DNA of 64,000 bases. Origin: Pseudoalteromonas prydzensis (lineage in GTDB: Bacteria > Pseudomonadota > Gammaproteobacteria > Enterobacterales > Alteromonadaceae). Positions 9,251 to 17,249 of the stretch are shown in pieces (within the stretch, counting starts at the first letter, position 1; each line of letters begins with the position of its first letter). Where the stretch lies: contig NZ_BDDT01000002.1 in assembly GCF_001661495.1 (NCBI RefSeq), forward strand, positions 620,001 to 684,000, written 5' to 3'. The notes under the pieces are model-generated. The model searched no databases and was not told where the DNA came from. It worked only from the letters and a program-made list of their open reading frames with translations. Position numbers and translations under genes: made by a program.

Positions 9251-9295
9251 ATTTAGCTCGCTAGAATGGTTAAATATTTAAGTCGGTTGGTATTA
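9251..9295 (-). repeat. 45-bp hairpin repeat, copy 1 (half element)
   Basis: This segment matches 61725-61769 at 43 of 45 positions. It carries the core TTTAGCTCGCTAGAATGG and the end GGTTGGTATTA. The other arm, present in copy 2, is not recognisable here. The TTA at its end forms the TAA stop of tyrP on the minus strand. Confidence 0.85.
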
Positions 9296-10492
9296 ACCAA
9301 TAGCAGGGATAAAGCCGGCCATTTGTAGGCCCTGAGCGCCGATAATAAGCACACCACAAAGCGCAGCAACTGCTAAGCCAATATTGCCACCTCGCACTGT
9401 ATAGCCGCTTTTATCGCTGTTACGTTGCTTATAAACCATCGCAACGGGTAAAAATACAGCCAGTATCACCAAGGCGATAGCTGCGTACCCTAAAGCCATT
9501 ATAAAGCCTTGTGGATAAAAGAGTGCAAACCCTAATGGTGGAATAAAAGTGATCAGCGCTGTTTTGATCCTATCTTTATTGCCATTACCTTTTTTAAAGG
9601 CATCTGCAAAAAAATCAAATAACCCTAAGCTTACCCCTAAAAAAGAAGTGGCTAGTGCTAGATCAGCAAACAAGTTAACCGCAGTGGCGACCGCTGAGTT
9701 GTTGGCAATATTGGCAATGCTTGCTACAAAACCCGGTAGGCCAGTACTTGTTAGTAATTCGGCTTGGCTCATCATACCTTGGCTAATTAATTGCCAAAAA
9801 ATATAAATTACTAAGGGCAGGGCAGCACCAGTGATCATCACACGACGCAATGTTTTAATATCAAGGCCCACATACTTAACAATCGATGGAATAGAGCCAT
9901 GAAAACCAAATGAGGTAAATACCACAGGAATAGCGGATAGAATAAGCCCTTGTTCAATCGGCATTTCGAGTAAGTGTTGACCGTGAACATAAGGCGTTAA
10001 CATATAAAATAAGCTCGCCAATACTACAATTTTAATGCTAAATAGCACCCGATTTAGCTTATCGACTTTACTGGTGCCTAATGTCACAACGGTGCCAATT
10101 ACAATAGCTAAAATGACAGAGCCGACTTGTGGAGCGATATCGAGGTGAAAACCAGTGTTTATTTTTTCTTGTAGCTGCGCACCACCGCCTGCAATATAAG
10201 CCGCACAAAGCGCATAGAATAAAAACATCACTGAAAAGTTAGCCAAATATTGGCCACGCTTACCAAGCCATGATTTTGCTAATGTATTTAGCGTGGCATC
10301 GCGATCAGCATGTTGATGTAGTTCAAGCATTAATAACGCGGTATAAGTCATTAACGCCCATGTTGAAATAATTAACGCTAATGCGGTTGTAAAACCCAGC
10401 CCAGCAGATGCGATTGGTAGTGCTAGCATCCCTGCGCCGATAGTGGTACCTGCAACAATTAACATGCTGCCGATTGTTTTATTTTTAAGCAC
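9293..10492 (-). CDS. tyrP: Aromatic amino acid transporter, TyrP-like
   Basis: 399-residue inner-membrane permease of the HAAAP family (hydroxy/aromatic amino acid permeases) with about 11 transmembrane helices. The N terminus (GSMLIVAGTTIGAGMLALP) and YTALLMLELHQH closely follow the tyrosine-specific TyrP type rather than Mtr or TnaB. A TyrR box lies 91 bases before the start, supporting a tyrosine-regulated role; tyrA and pheA are nearby. The stop codon lies in a dispersed hairpin repeat, so the exact C terminus may have been set by insertion of that repeat. Substrate preference is inferred. Confidence 0.87.
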   Translation of the reverse strand: MLKNKTIGSMLIVAGTTIGAGMLALPIASAGLGFTTALALIISTWALMTYTALLMLELHQHADRDATLNTLAKSWLGKRGQYLANFSVMFLFYALCAAYIAGGGAQLQEKINTGFHLDIAPQVGSVILAIVIGTVVTLGTSKVDKLNRVLFSIKIVVLASLFYMLTPYVHGQHLLEMPIEQGLILSAIPVVFTSFGFHGSIPSIVKYVGLDIKTLRRVMITGAALPLVIYIFWQLISQGMMSQAELLTSTGLPGFVASIANIANNSAVATAVNLFADLALATSFLGVSLGLFDFFADAFKKGNGNKDRIKTALITFIPPLGFALFYPQGFIMALGYAAIALVILAVFLPVAMVYKQRNSDKSGYTVRGGNIGLAVAALCGVLIIGAQGLQMAGFIPAIG

Positions 10493-10877
10493 TTTTTGCC
10501 CCTAAAACTTCGTGAGAGGCAGGCAAGATATAACTAGTTGGCACAAACTTAAATAGTTTTGTTATAAATCAAAGAAAATAAATGTAACTTATGATTTACA
10601 AGCTAGGCTAGTGAAGGCTGTTTTTACTATAAAAATCATTCAATGTGTTGACTTATTGTGCAGGTCTGCTATTTCTATAACTTCACTTTATTATTAAAAA
10701 TTCTATTTATATGCAACACATAAACCGAGCCCTAACAATGCGCCCATGGCTGAATCTATCAGTTGTGCGTCCATTGCTGCGCTGCGGTTAAGTTGTTTTT
10801 ACTAACCGCGATTTCAAAGCGGTTAGTGTTGTACTCCTTCCTCTTTGTTATCGCCGCCTTGCTAAAGGAATAAGCGT
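10493..10877. other. Divergent intergenic region tyrP / EamA gene
   Basis: 385 bases. Contains the TyrR box (10583-10600) and a 9-bp perfect inverted repeat ACTAACCGC/GCGGTTAGT (10801-10809 with 10819-10827) about 50 bases before the EamA start, possibly an operator or leader hairpin. No other gene is supported. Confidence 0.55.
10583..10600 (-). promoter_or_regulatory. TyrR box upstream of tyrP
   Basis: TGTAAC-TTATGA-TTTACA fits TGTAAA-N6-TTTACA at 11 of 12 positions with exact spacing. It lies 91 bases upstream of the tyrP start. In E. coli, tandem TyrR boxes in this position control tyrP; only one strong box is visible here. Confidence 0.68.
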
Positions 10878-11780
10878 GTGAGCGTGAAAGCATCGTATTT
10901 TTTAATGGTTTTAATTTGGTCAACCACCCCATTGGGCATTGTCTGGAGTAGTGAGTCGGTCTCGCCAACGCTCGCAGTGTTATTACGTATGTCGATAGGT
11001 TTAGTGTTGGCTGCATTGGTTGTAGCAATTGCTAATATCCGCGTTCCTTGGCATCGTCGCGCGTGCTTTTTGTATGGTTACTCAAGCATAGGCATTTATG
11101 GTGGCATGTTATTGAGTTATATGGCTGCTAAAACAGTCCCTTCAGGGCTTATTTCTTTGATGTTTGGCTTAGCGCCTATTTTATCTGGTCTATTAGCACA
11201 GCGACTACTCAACGAGCCAAAATTCAGCGTTGTTAAACTAATTGCGTTAGCGTTTGCATTATTGGGGTTATTCTTGGTAAGTGAAAAACACATGCAAGGC
11301 TCATTAATGCAGATACAAGGCTTAGCCTACGTATTTATGGCCGTGTGCTTTTTTAGTTTAAGTGGCGTCATGATCAAGCGAGTAAAAATTGCCATTCATC
11401 CAATGGCAACCACATTCGGTGCATTGGTATTTGTGACGCCGTTGTTTTTTATTACTTGGTGGCTGGTCGATGGTGAGCTTAACAGCAGTGCCTGGAGTGC
11501 AAAATCGTTATGGTCAATTGGCTATTTAGGGGTATTTGGTTCACTGGTAGGTGCATTGGCTTATTTTCATGTGTTACAAAAATTACCGGCAAGTACGGTC
11601 GCTTTGACGACCTTGATCACCCCAAGTTTTGCGCTAGGTTTAGGCGCATGGCTAAATAATGAAGCCGTAGATCAGCAATTGTTTATAGGGGCTGGTATTA
11701 TCTTACTGAGTTTAGCGGTATTTCAGTTTGGTGATGGTTGGTTAAAAAAAAAGGCTAAGTTTACTAAACTTAACCCTTAA
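10878..11780 (+). CDS. EamA/DMT-family transporter
   Basis: 300-residue membrane protein with about ten hydrophobic helices in two halves, as in EamA (drug/metabolite transporter) exporters. The first half has the usual LIWSTTPLGIVWSSE and LLRMSIGL segments; the second has the LGAWLNNEAVD end of family members. The start is GTG with AAGGA about 10 bases upstream; a second in-frame GTG two codons on is possible. The transported compound cannot be inferred. It converges with motY. Confidence 0.88.
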   Translation: MSVKASYFLMVLIWSTTPLGIVWSSESVSPTLAVLLRMSIGLVLAALVVAIANIRVPWHRRACFLYGYSSIGIYGGMLLSYMAAKTVPSGLISLMFGLAPILSGLLAQRLLNEPKFSVVKLIALAFALLGLFLVSEKHMQGSLMQIQGLAYVFMAVCFFSLSGVMIKRVKIAIHPMATTFGALVFVTPLFFITWWLVDGELNSSAWSAKSLWSIGYLGVFGSLVGALAYFHVLQKLPASTVALTTLITPSFALGLGAWLNNEAVDQQLFIGAGIILLSLAVFQFGDGWLKKKAKFTKLNP

Positions 11781-11810
11781 TATTGGTAAAATGTAGCTAG
11801 CAAGTACTGG

Positions 11811-12689
11811 CTACATTTTTTCTATTTGGATCACTAAGCGGCGGTTTTTATCGCGGCCTAATATATTGTCGTTAGTTGCTACATGGCGTTTTTCGCCAAA
11901 CCCTTCGGTTTCCACTTTACTTTCATCAATGCCTAAGCTCACCATATATTCTTTAATTGCTAATGCACGTTTTTTAGAGAGCTCTAAGTTATTCCAACGT
12001 CCGCCGTAGCTGTCTGTATACGATGCAATGGAAATCGCGGCAATACTGGTATCGTATTTTAAATATTCGGCAATTTTATCTAAGCGTTGTTGCGATGACT
12101 TGGTTAGCTTACTGGTGTTCGGCTGGTAGTTCATTACTGTGAACGAGATATCTTCAAAACTGTATGGTAATAATGCATCGCGGCACTGTAAAAATGCCCA
12201 ATAGGCTTGTTTAAAGTTAATGCTAGATAATCCGACGGCAATTTTATCGGCACTATTTTGCCAGTCTTGATAATAAAAGGTGGGTTGATAGCCTTTTTCA
12301 AGCTCGGTCAACATTTCCCAAGCGGTATTATTACCAAGTTCACCGTCAAATTTGCGAAGTAATTTCATATTAGCAATATCACGTGCAGGTAAGCCTGCTC
12401 GCCATGGTGGTGGCACGGCTTTTAAACCTGCAATACTGTAATTATCGGGGCGCACAACCATATCTAAATTAAATAGCACGTTTTTGTTTTTACTGGCAGT
12501 GGCACTAAAAATAGCTTCGCCATAGTAGGGAACTTCATGATTTAACTGACATTGTAAGCGAGTCGTTGTGACCATTTGCCATTGTGAGTTATCCGCTGTT
12601 GCAGTGTACTGACGCATGGCGGCATTGGCATTATAAGTTAATAGACCAATTGCTGTGAGGCTTATAGATAACAATGACAACTTCACCAC
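11811..12689 (-). CDS. motY: Sodium-type flagellar motor protein MotY
   Basis: About 292 residues with a signal peptide (VKLSLLSISLTAIGLL...ANA), an N-terminal MotY domain (RQYTATADNSQWQM; RLQCQLNHEVPYYGEA; VPPPWR; TFYYQDWQ) and a C-terminal OmpA-like peptidoglycan-binding domain (YTDSYGGRWNNLELSKKRA; GFGEKRHVATN; GRDKNRRLVIQIEK). In Vibrio MotY forms the T ring that anchors the Na+-driven PomAB stator. The reading frame continues upstream to a TTG, but GGAG six bases before the GTG at 12689 favours that start. Its neighbour rnt is divergent, an arrangement also recalled from Vibrio. Confidence 0.92.
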   Translation of the reverse strand: MVKLSLLSISLTAIGLLTYNANAAMRQYTATADNSQWQMVTTTRLQCQLNHEVPYYGEAIFSATASKNKNVLFNLDMVVRPDNYSIAGLKAVPPPWRAGLPARDIANMKLLRKFDGELGNNTAWEMLTELEKGYQPTFYYQDWQNSADKIAVGLSSINFKQAYWAFLQCRDALLPYSFEDISFTVMNYQPNTSKLTKSSQQRLDKIAEYLKYDTSIAAISIASYTDSYGGRWNNLELSKKRALAIKEYMVSLGIDESKVETEGFGEKRHVATNDNILGRDKNRRLVIQIEKM

Positions 12690-12909
12690 GGAACTCTCCA
12701 ACAGGGTTTACTTTAATCAAACTAAGCAGAGCCAATTAATTGGCGGGCTAAACATCAAACACGTCTAGCAACTGCAATTGTGACGCTAATTTAAATTAAA
12801 GCAATTTATATGCCTACAATTTATGAAATAATTAATCCTGAAAGCCCCTAGCCGAGAGGGCATCAATTTTGTCATAATAACCAGCTAATACTGGCAAACC
12901 TAGAATACT

Positions 12910-13605
12910 ATGGCAAATACTGAACAAACTCTTTTCGCAAAACGCTTTCGTGGCTTTTTTCCGGTGGTTATTGACGTTGAAACGGCGGGCTTTAATAAAG
13001 CAACCGACGCGCTGTTAGAAATTGCGGTGTCAGTATTAAAAATGGATGACGAAGGCTTACTCAGTATTGATCATACTGTGCACTTTCATGTTGAGCCATT
13101 TGAGGGTGCAAACATTGAACAAGCTGCAATCGATTTTAATGGTATCGATCCTTTCTCACCATTACGTGGTGCAGTTTCAGAAGAAGAAGCGATCAAAGAA
13201 ATTTGCAAAGTAGTGCGTAAGGCACAAAAAGCAGCGGGGTGTCAGCGTTCTGTGGTTGTTGCTCATAATGCCGCGTTTGATCACGGGTTTTTAAATGCTG
13301 CTATCGAACGTAATAATATTAAGCGCACGCCATTTCATCCTTTTGTAAGCTTTGATACCACCTCTTTGGCGGGCTTAGCGCTTGGCCAAACGGTACTGGC
13401 AAAGGCATGCCGTGCAGCGGGAATTGAATTTGACAACAAACAAGCGCATTCAGCTTTGTATGATACAGAGCGCACCGCAGAGCTATATTGCTTAATCGTT
13501 AATCGCTGGCAGCAACTAGGTGGCTGGCCGCTGGCTGAAGAAGTGCCTGAAGAAATAGACCAAAATGATGACAGCGAAGACTCAGCCGCTAAAACGACTG
13601 AGTAA
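12910..13605 (+). CDS. rnt: Ribonuclease T
   Basis: 231-residue DEDDh 3'-5' exoribonuclease that trims the 3' ends of tRNA, 5S and 23S rRNA. The exonuclease motifs are [20 protein letters not shown] (Exo I), [16 protein letters not shown] (Exo II) and [14 protein letters not shown] (Exo III with catalytic His). The N terminus is close to that of E. coli RNase T; the acidic C-terminal tail ([12 protein letters not shown]) is longer. The ribosome-binding site is weak. The 3' end overlaps the converging FapA-like gene by 17 bases. Confidence 0.96.
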   Translation: MANTEQTLFAKRFRGFFPVVIDVETAGFNKATDALLEIAVSVLKMDDEGLLSIDHTVHFHVEPFEGANIEQAAIDFNGIDPFSPLRGAVSEEEAIKEICKVVRKAQKAAGCQRSVVVAHNAAFDHGFLNAAIERNNIKRTPFHPFVSFDTTSLAGLALGQTVLAKACRAAGIEFDNKQAHSALYDTERTAELYCLIVNRWQQLGGWPLAEEVPEEIDQNDDSEDSAAKTTE

Positions 13606-15214
13606 TTTTACCTTCGCTCATTTTCACTGAGTGGGGCGGATAAATACGTGAAAAATGTTTTGAATCTTTTGCGATTTTAAGCTCCACACCAGGATGCATT
13701 AGCTCATTAATTTTTAAGCGACTTGTCGCTAAAAGCTGCGCGATCCTTTGTTTAACTAAATACTTTTTACGTTTAGTGTTAGCGATACGTATATCAATTT
13801 GCTGCTCACTTGCCCCTATCTTATCTAAAAACAACTGCCGCTTTGCTGGTACTGGAATTTTTACCGCTTTTTTACGAGCTTGCTTTAATGCCGCTGATTT
13901 AGTGGCTAAAAGTTTTTCAAAGTCAGCAATTTGTAATTGTTTTTGGCGCAAATCATGCCAATTTTGTGCGATGGAAACGCGTGTTTTAGTGCCAGACGGC
14001 GCACCTAGCTCACCGGTTTCAATTCGCATTGCATCTAAAATATTGCCACCGATAATTTTACCGCGCGGATCATTGGCTTTGCCGACGCGAATTAACCGAC
14101 GTGCACTTAAATTACAATGCAGCGCTTGGCGTTCAATAAATAAGTCTTGCTCACTTTGGATATGGCAATATTGGGCGTAGCCGATAGAAATAGTACGGGC
14201 AGCTTTGATTGTACAAGTGAACGCCTCATCATTTTCACGTTTTCGACCAATCGCACCAAGCATGACTGTAACGGCACTGGCGCTGTTTATTTCGCCGGAT
14301 TCAACAAAACCTAACACAGTAACATCACCGCTGGCATGCACGCGCATGCCATCTTTGATATCACCGCTGATGATCACACTACCATCAAAATTAACATGGC
14401 CGGTGCCAATATCAACATTATCAAAGCACAATACATCGTCAACACGCATGCCTCGGGGCAGGGCAACGGGCACACCTTTACTATCAGCAATCAATAAATT
14501 AGGGTTTGCAGGATCGAGTTTAGTGCCTTCAAACGGTTGTAAGGGTAAATCTTTTCCCGGTATTGCAGGCAGTACTTCACCAAACACTGTGTAGCCATCT
14601 TCGCCAGCGGTAGCCGCAATGCGCTGCATTAAAGGAGTCCCAGGTTTGACTGTGATGATGGCACCTAAGTCTCGCATATCGACCTTACCGCCTTCTTTTG
14701 CTTGCGGGCTTAGAACACGATCTTGTGCGGTGGAACATAAACGAACAAATTTCGCATCACTGCCTTCTTTTGGCCTGCGGCCATGAGCAACAATGGCTTT
14801 ATAAGCAATACCAGCGGGTGTTTCAAATTGTTGGCCTAAAAAATTATCCAATGCACGGCAACTAACCCCTTGCAAAACACCTGCATCAACCAATACTTCA
14901 CGGGCTTTTTCGATCGACATCAGCGCTCCACCTTTTGCAGTGGTTAAGGTGGCTTCTACGACCATATTCTTTTCATCAACGTGAATGAGTATAGACGCAT
15001 CAAGCGCGCGGGCAATGATCAAAGAATCGGCGTGATAGTTTTTGTTGGGTGAAAATAGTTTGCCAATATTAGCACTGACTATTTCAAATTCTGCGAATTG
15101 TGACTGTTCAATTAATTCAATGAGCTGTGAACTAGTCACAGGGTAACCACTATTTTTAGGGTGCTCAAATAGTGATACAAAACCCGTTTTAGAGTCATGT
15201 ATAAACAACGACAT
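13589..15214 (-). CDS. FapA (DUF342) family protein
   Basis: 541-residue protein of the DUF342/FapA family, named after a Vibrio flagellar-assembly protein; the role is not settled. The central region (about 170-400) is the family's beta-helix-like FapA core, with [46 protein letters not shown] and [26 protein letters not shown]-type segments (quoted in part), followed by a coiled-coil C-terminal region. No signal peptide or membrane helix is seen, so it is cytoplasmic. It lies beside rnt and motY, the latter also motility-related. The 3' end overlaps rnt. Confidence 0.83.
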   Translation of the reverse strand: MSLFIHDSKTGFVSLFEHPKNSGYPVTSSQLIELIEQSQFAEFEIVSANIGKLFSPNKNYHADSLIIARALDASILIHVDEKNMVVEATLTTAKGGALMSIEKAREVLVDAGVLQGVSCRALDNFLGQQFETPAGIAYKAIVAHGRRPKEGSDAKFVRLCSTAQDRVLSPQAKEGGKVDMRDLGAIITVKPGTPLMQRIAATAGEDGYTVFGEVLPAIPGKDLPLQPFEGTKLDPANPNLLIADSKGVPVALPRGMRVDDVLCFDNVDIGTGHVNFDGSVIISGDIKDGMRVHASGDVTVLGFVESGEINSASAVTVMLGAIGRKRENDEAFTCTIKAARTISIGYAQYCHIQSEQDLFIERQALHCNLSARRLIRVGKANDPRGKIIGGNILDAMRIETGELGAPSGTKTRVSIAQNWHDLRQKQLQIADFEKLLATKSAALKQARKKAVKIPVPAKRQLFLDKIGASEQQIDIRIANTKRKKYLVKQRIAQLLATSRLKINELMHPGVELKIAKDSKHFSRIYPPHSVKMSEGKITQSF

Positions 15215-15431
15215 TTATAGACTTCCTATGTAATATGCCTGTTCTTATTATTTTTTTATTGGTTGTTGTTTAGCTAATACTAAATTCGATATTTTCAAAA
15301 CAGCAGCTATTTGAACACAACTTTCAGCGCATGTTAAGTAAATGTTTCTGCCTGTGTTGTTTTTAATTAACATTTGTTTGATTGATAATTGTACGGTTAA
15401 ACAGAAAAACAAAATAAACTAACGAAGACCC

Positions 15432-15461
15432 TTGAGTATCAGCGTGTTACTCAGTTATACT
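15432..15461 (+). promoter_or_regulatory. Probable ssrA promoter
   Basis: TTGAGT (15432-15437) and TATACT (15456-15461) are separated by 18 bases and lie about 34 bases before the mature tmRNA 5' end, implying a short precursor leader. No better promoter is seen in the 280-base gap. Confidence 0.5.
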
Positions 15462-15494
15462 GCTTGCACGCTCTGAATGAGTTTAACTAATTCA

Positions 15495-15851
15495 GGGGCT
15501 GATTAGGATTCGACGGAATTCATGAAGCCCAAGGTGCATGTCGAGGTGCGGTTTGCCTCGTAAAAAAGCCGCAATTTAAAGTAATCGCAAACGACGATAA
15601 CTACTCTCTAGCAGCTTAGGCTAGCTAGCGCTCCTTCCATGTATTCTTGTGGACTGGATTTTGGAGTGTCACCCTAACACCTGATCGCGACGGAAACCCT
15701 GGCCGGGGTTGAAGCGTTAAAACTAAGCGGCCTCGCCTTTATTTACCGTGTTCGTCCGGGACTTAAAGGTTAATTAAATGACGATACTAAACATGTAGTA
15801 CCGACGGTCGAGGCTTTTCGGACGGGGGTTCAAATCCCCCCAGCTCCACCA
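15495..15851 (+). ncRNA. ssrA: Transfer-messenger RNA (tmRNA, ssrA)
   Basis: A 357-base tmRNA. It opens GGGGCTGATTAGGATTCGAC, the conserved 5' half of the alanyl tRNA-like domain, and ends with the T arm GGGGGTTCAAATCCCCC and CAGCTCCACCA. The tag frame at 15587-15619 encodes ANDDNYSLAA and a TAG stop (E. coli ANDENYALAA). It rescues stalled ribosomes together with SmpB; smpB is not next to it in this window. The 3' end abuts a genomic island, as is common for ssrA. Confidence 0.98.
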
Positions 15852-15854
15852 ATA

Positions 15855-15932
15855 TAGGTTTTTAAATTCGTTGATTTAAAAACCCTAAAAAACCCACCAA
15901 TTTGAGTAATCAAGTTGGTGGGTTTTTTTATG
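15855..15932 (+). repeat. 78-bp direct repeat, left copy (ssrA double-hairpin terminator)
   Basis: Identical to 23192-23269 except one base (T/C in the loop of the second hairpin). It holds two consecutive hairpins: GGTTTTTAAAT/ATTTAAAAACC (15857-15884) and AACCCACCAA/TTGGTGGGTT (15891-15924) with a T-run, the terminator of ssrA. With its partner it brackets 7.3 kb of accessory DNA. Confidence 0.92.
15887..15929 (+). terminator. Rho-independent terminator of ssrA
   Basis: AACCCACCAA pairs with TTGGTGGGTT across a 14-base loop, followed by Ts. It is part of the direct repeat. Confidence 0.85.
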
Positions 15933-15944
15933 GCTAAAGTTTAA

Positions 15945-16217
15945 TTAAAGCAACTGATTTGTTTCGCATTCTCAGGAGCTAATAGTACGGTATTGGATGA
16001 TGGTTTACTTACTAATTTAATTGAACGCCTAGCGGAGCTTGTCAAAAGTGATGCATTTATAGCGGAGATGAAACGCTTCTTACCCACCGATGTTTTTGAT
16101 CGCACCTTAGCACTGGATAAATTTCAAGCGTATTTAACTTCAACGCTTATTAAATTATTTAAAACAGTACAAGATCAGTTATCAGGTAAGGTAAGTGCTG
16201 TGGAGTTTAAAATGTAG
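15945..16217 (+). pseudogene. Fragment of an unrecognised protein at the island edge
   Basis: The frame is open from 15945 to a TAG at 16217. From the TTG at 15993 it would encode 74 residues (MDDGLLTNLIERLAELVKSD...); upstream, in-frame codons give SGANSTVL. There is no ribosome-binding site and no ATG, so it looks like the tail of a larger, truncated protein rather than an intact gene. The helical sequence was not recognised. It lies between the left repeat and an integrase remnant. Confidence 0.4.
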
Positions 16218-16249
16218 GAAGTTATGCAGTCTTTGTGGCAACATTAATA

Positions 16250-16394
16250 GCAGATTACCGCAAGGCATTTGAAAGGGCGGTAAATAAAACCGATATTAAC
16301 TTACCAAAGGGGCAGTGTAGCCATGGTTTACTCAATCTTTGCACCAAGTCATTTGGAAAATGCTATAAAGTTTGAGCCAGCTTTAGAGCCATAG
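16250..16394 (+). pseudogene. Tyrosine recombinase (phage integrase) C-terminal remnant
   Basis: One frame (16250-16330) reads ADYRKAFERAVNKTDINLPK followed by GQCSHGLL, matching the segment before the catalytic His-x-x-Arg box of phage integrases (typically YxxFxxAxxxTxIxLPKGQxTHxLRHTFAS). A second frame (16323-16394) reads MVYSIFAPSHLENAIKFEP, matching the segment after the catalytic Tyr (MxRYAHFAPDHLxxAxxxNP). The roughly 35 residues between, including RHT and LGH, are missing. This is a dead integrase with an internal deletion, at the classical position beside ssrA. Assignment rests on recalled family motifs. Confidence 0.72.
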
Positions 16395-16396
16395 CC

Positions 16397-16915
16397 TTAC
16401 TTAAAATCAATGAACATTTCACCAACCACTGTTTCAGGCAATGCATCGATATTGTAAAAATCAAATATTTCTAACCACTTCGTTCCAACATTATATAAAA
16501 ACATCATTAAAAGTTGTTCTGTACCATCAGGTAATTCGATTATCAAAGTGTTTCTATCATGGTGATCTTCTAATATTTCACCATTAGAATTAATGGTCTG
16601 AAATTTTGCGATATCGTTAGATACTTGTTGAACCGTAGAGCCTGAACCAGAGCGAAGTCCAAAGTGTTTTGAAGAGTTTGCTATGTCTCTACAATGTTCT
16701 AGATAAATAGATTTGTTACAATAATCATGTAGTGATTGTTGTGGAATTGACTTTTCCTTTATGCACCAGTCTCTCAAAGAGTGTGCTGTTATACAAAAGT
16801 TAAGGAAATGATCAGCAACATCCTCTTCTCGTTCAGACAGATGAGTTCTTCGACCTTCACGAAACATTTTTAACAACAAGTCTTTAGGTGATACAAAACC
16901 TTCAATAAGTGACAT
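16397..16915 (-). CDS. Hypothetical protein, helical, HEPN-like in appearance
   Basis: 172 residues, no signal peptide or membrane segment. Features are an alpha-helical first half with NFCITAHSLRDWCIKE and LEHCRDIANSSKHFGLRSG, a motif pair seen in many uncharacterised bacterial proteins, and a beta-rich second half (RNTLIIELPDGTEQLLMMFL). The RDIANSSKH segment recalls HEPN proteins, but its spacing (R-x7-H) is not the canonical R-x4-6-H, so HEPN membership is only a suggestion. It is a lone minus-strand gene in the ssrA island. Function unknown. Confidence 0.65.
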   Translation of the reverse strand: MSLIEGFVSPKDLLLKMFREGRRTHLSEREEDVADHFLNFCITAHSLRDWCIKEKSIPQQSLHDYCNKSIYLEHCRDIANSSKHFGLRSGSGSTVQQVSNDIAKFQTINSNGEILEDHHDRNTLIIELPDGTEQLLMMFLYNVGTKWLEIFDFYNIDALPETVVGEMFIDFK

Positions 16916-17249
16916 AATAATCCCTTTAATAAGTTAAATCCTATTCTAATTTGTCCACATATTGCCCTAACGGAGTCGATTACACAAGATATTAAAAGAT
17001 GATATAAGAAACTGATTTTTATATTAAGTTGTTGTTTTAATTGAGTGTTTGTAACGAGCGATGATTTCGGTCAGGTAACTCTTCAGCTCCATCAAATATG
17101 AAATGGGTTCTCATAGCACTACTTTTTTGTAGATTAAATACAAAAATAATAATTCCCATGAATCACAGTTCGTCATTTAAATTTTTGACAAATTAACAAT
17201 CGTAACCTAAAGATAGATTATATTAACTTTTAAAGACAAGGATGTATTT
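16916..17249. other. AT-rich intergenic region in the island
   Basis: 334 bases between divergent genes; it must hold both promoters, but none stands out. The AAGGATG before the DUF2235 start is the only clear signal. Confidence 0.5.

Noticed and set aside
17085-17100. TTCAGCTCCATCA, like the ssrA 3' end (CAGCTCCACCA), considered as an internal attachment site
   Set aside because: Only 10 of 11 bases match and the flanking T-arm sequence is absent; expected by chance in this much AT-rich DNA.
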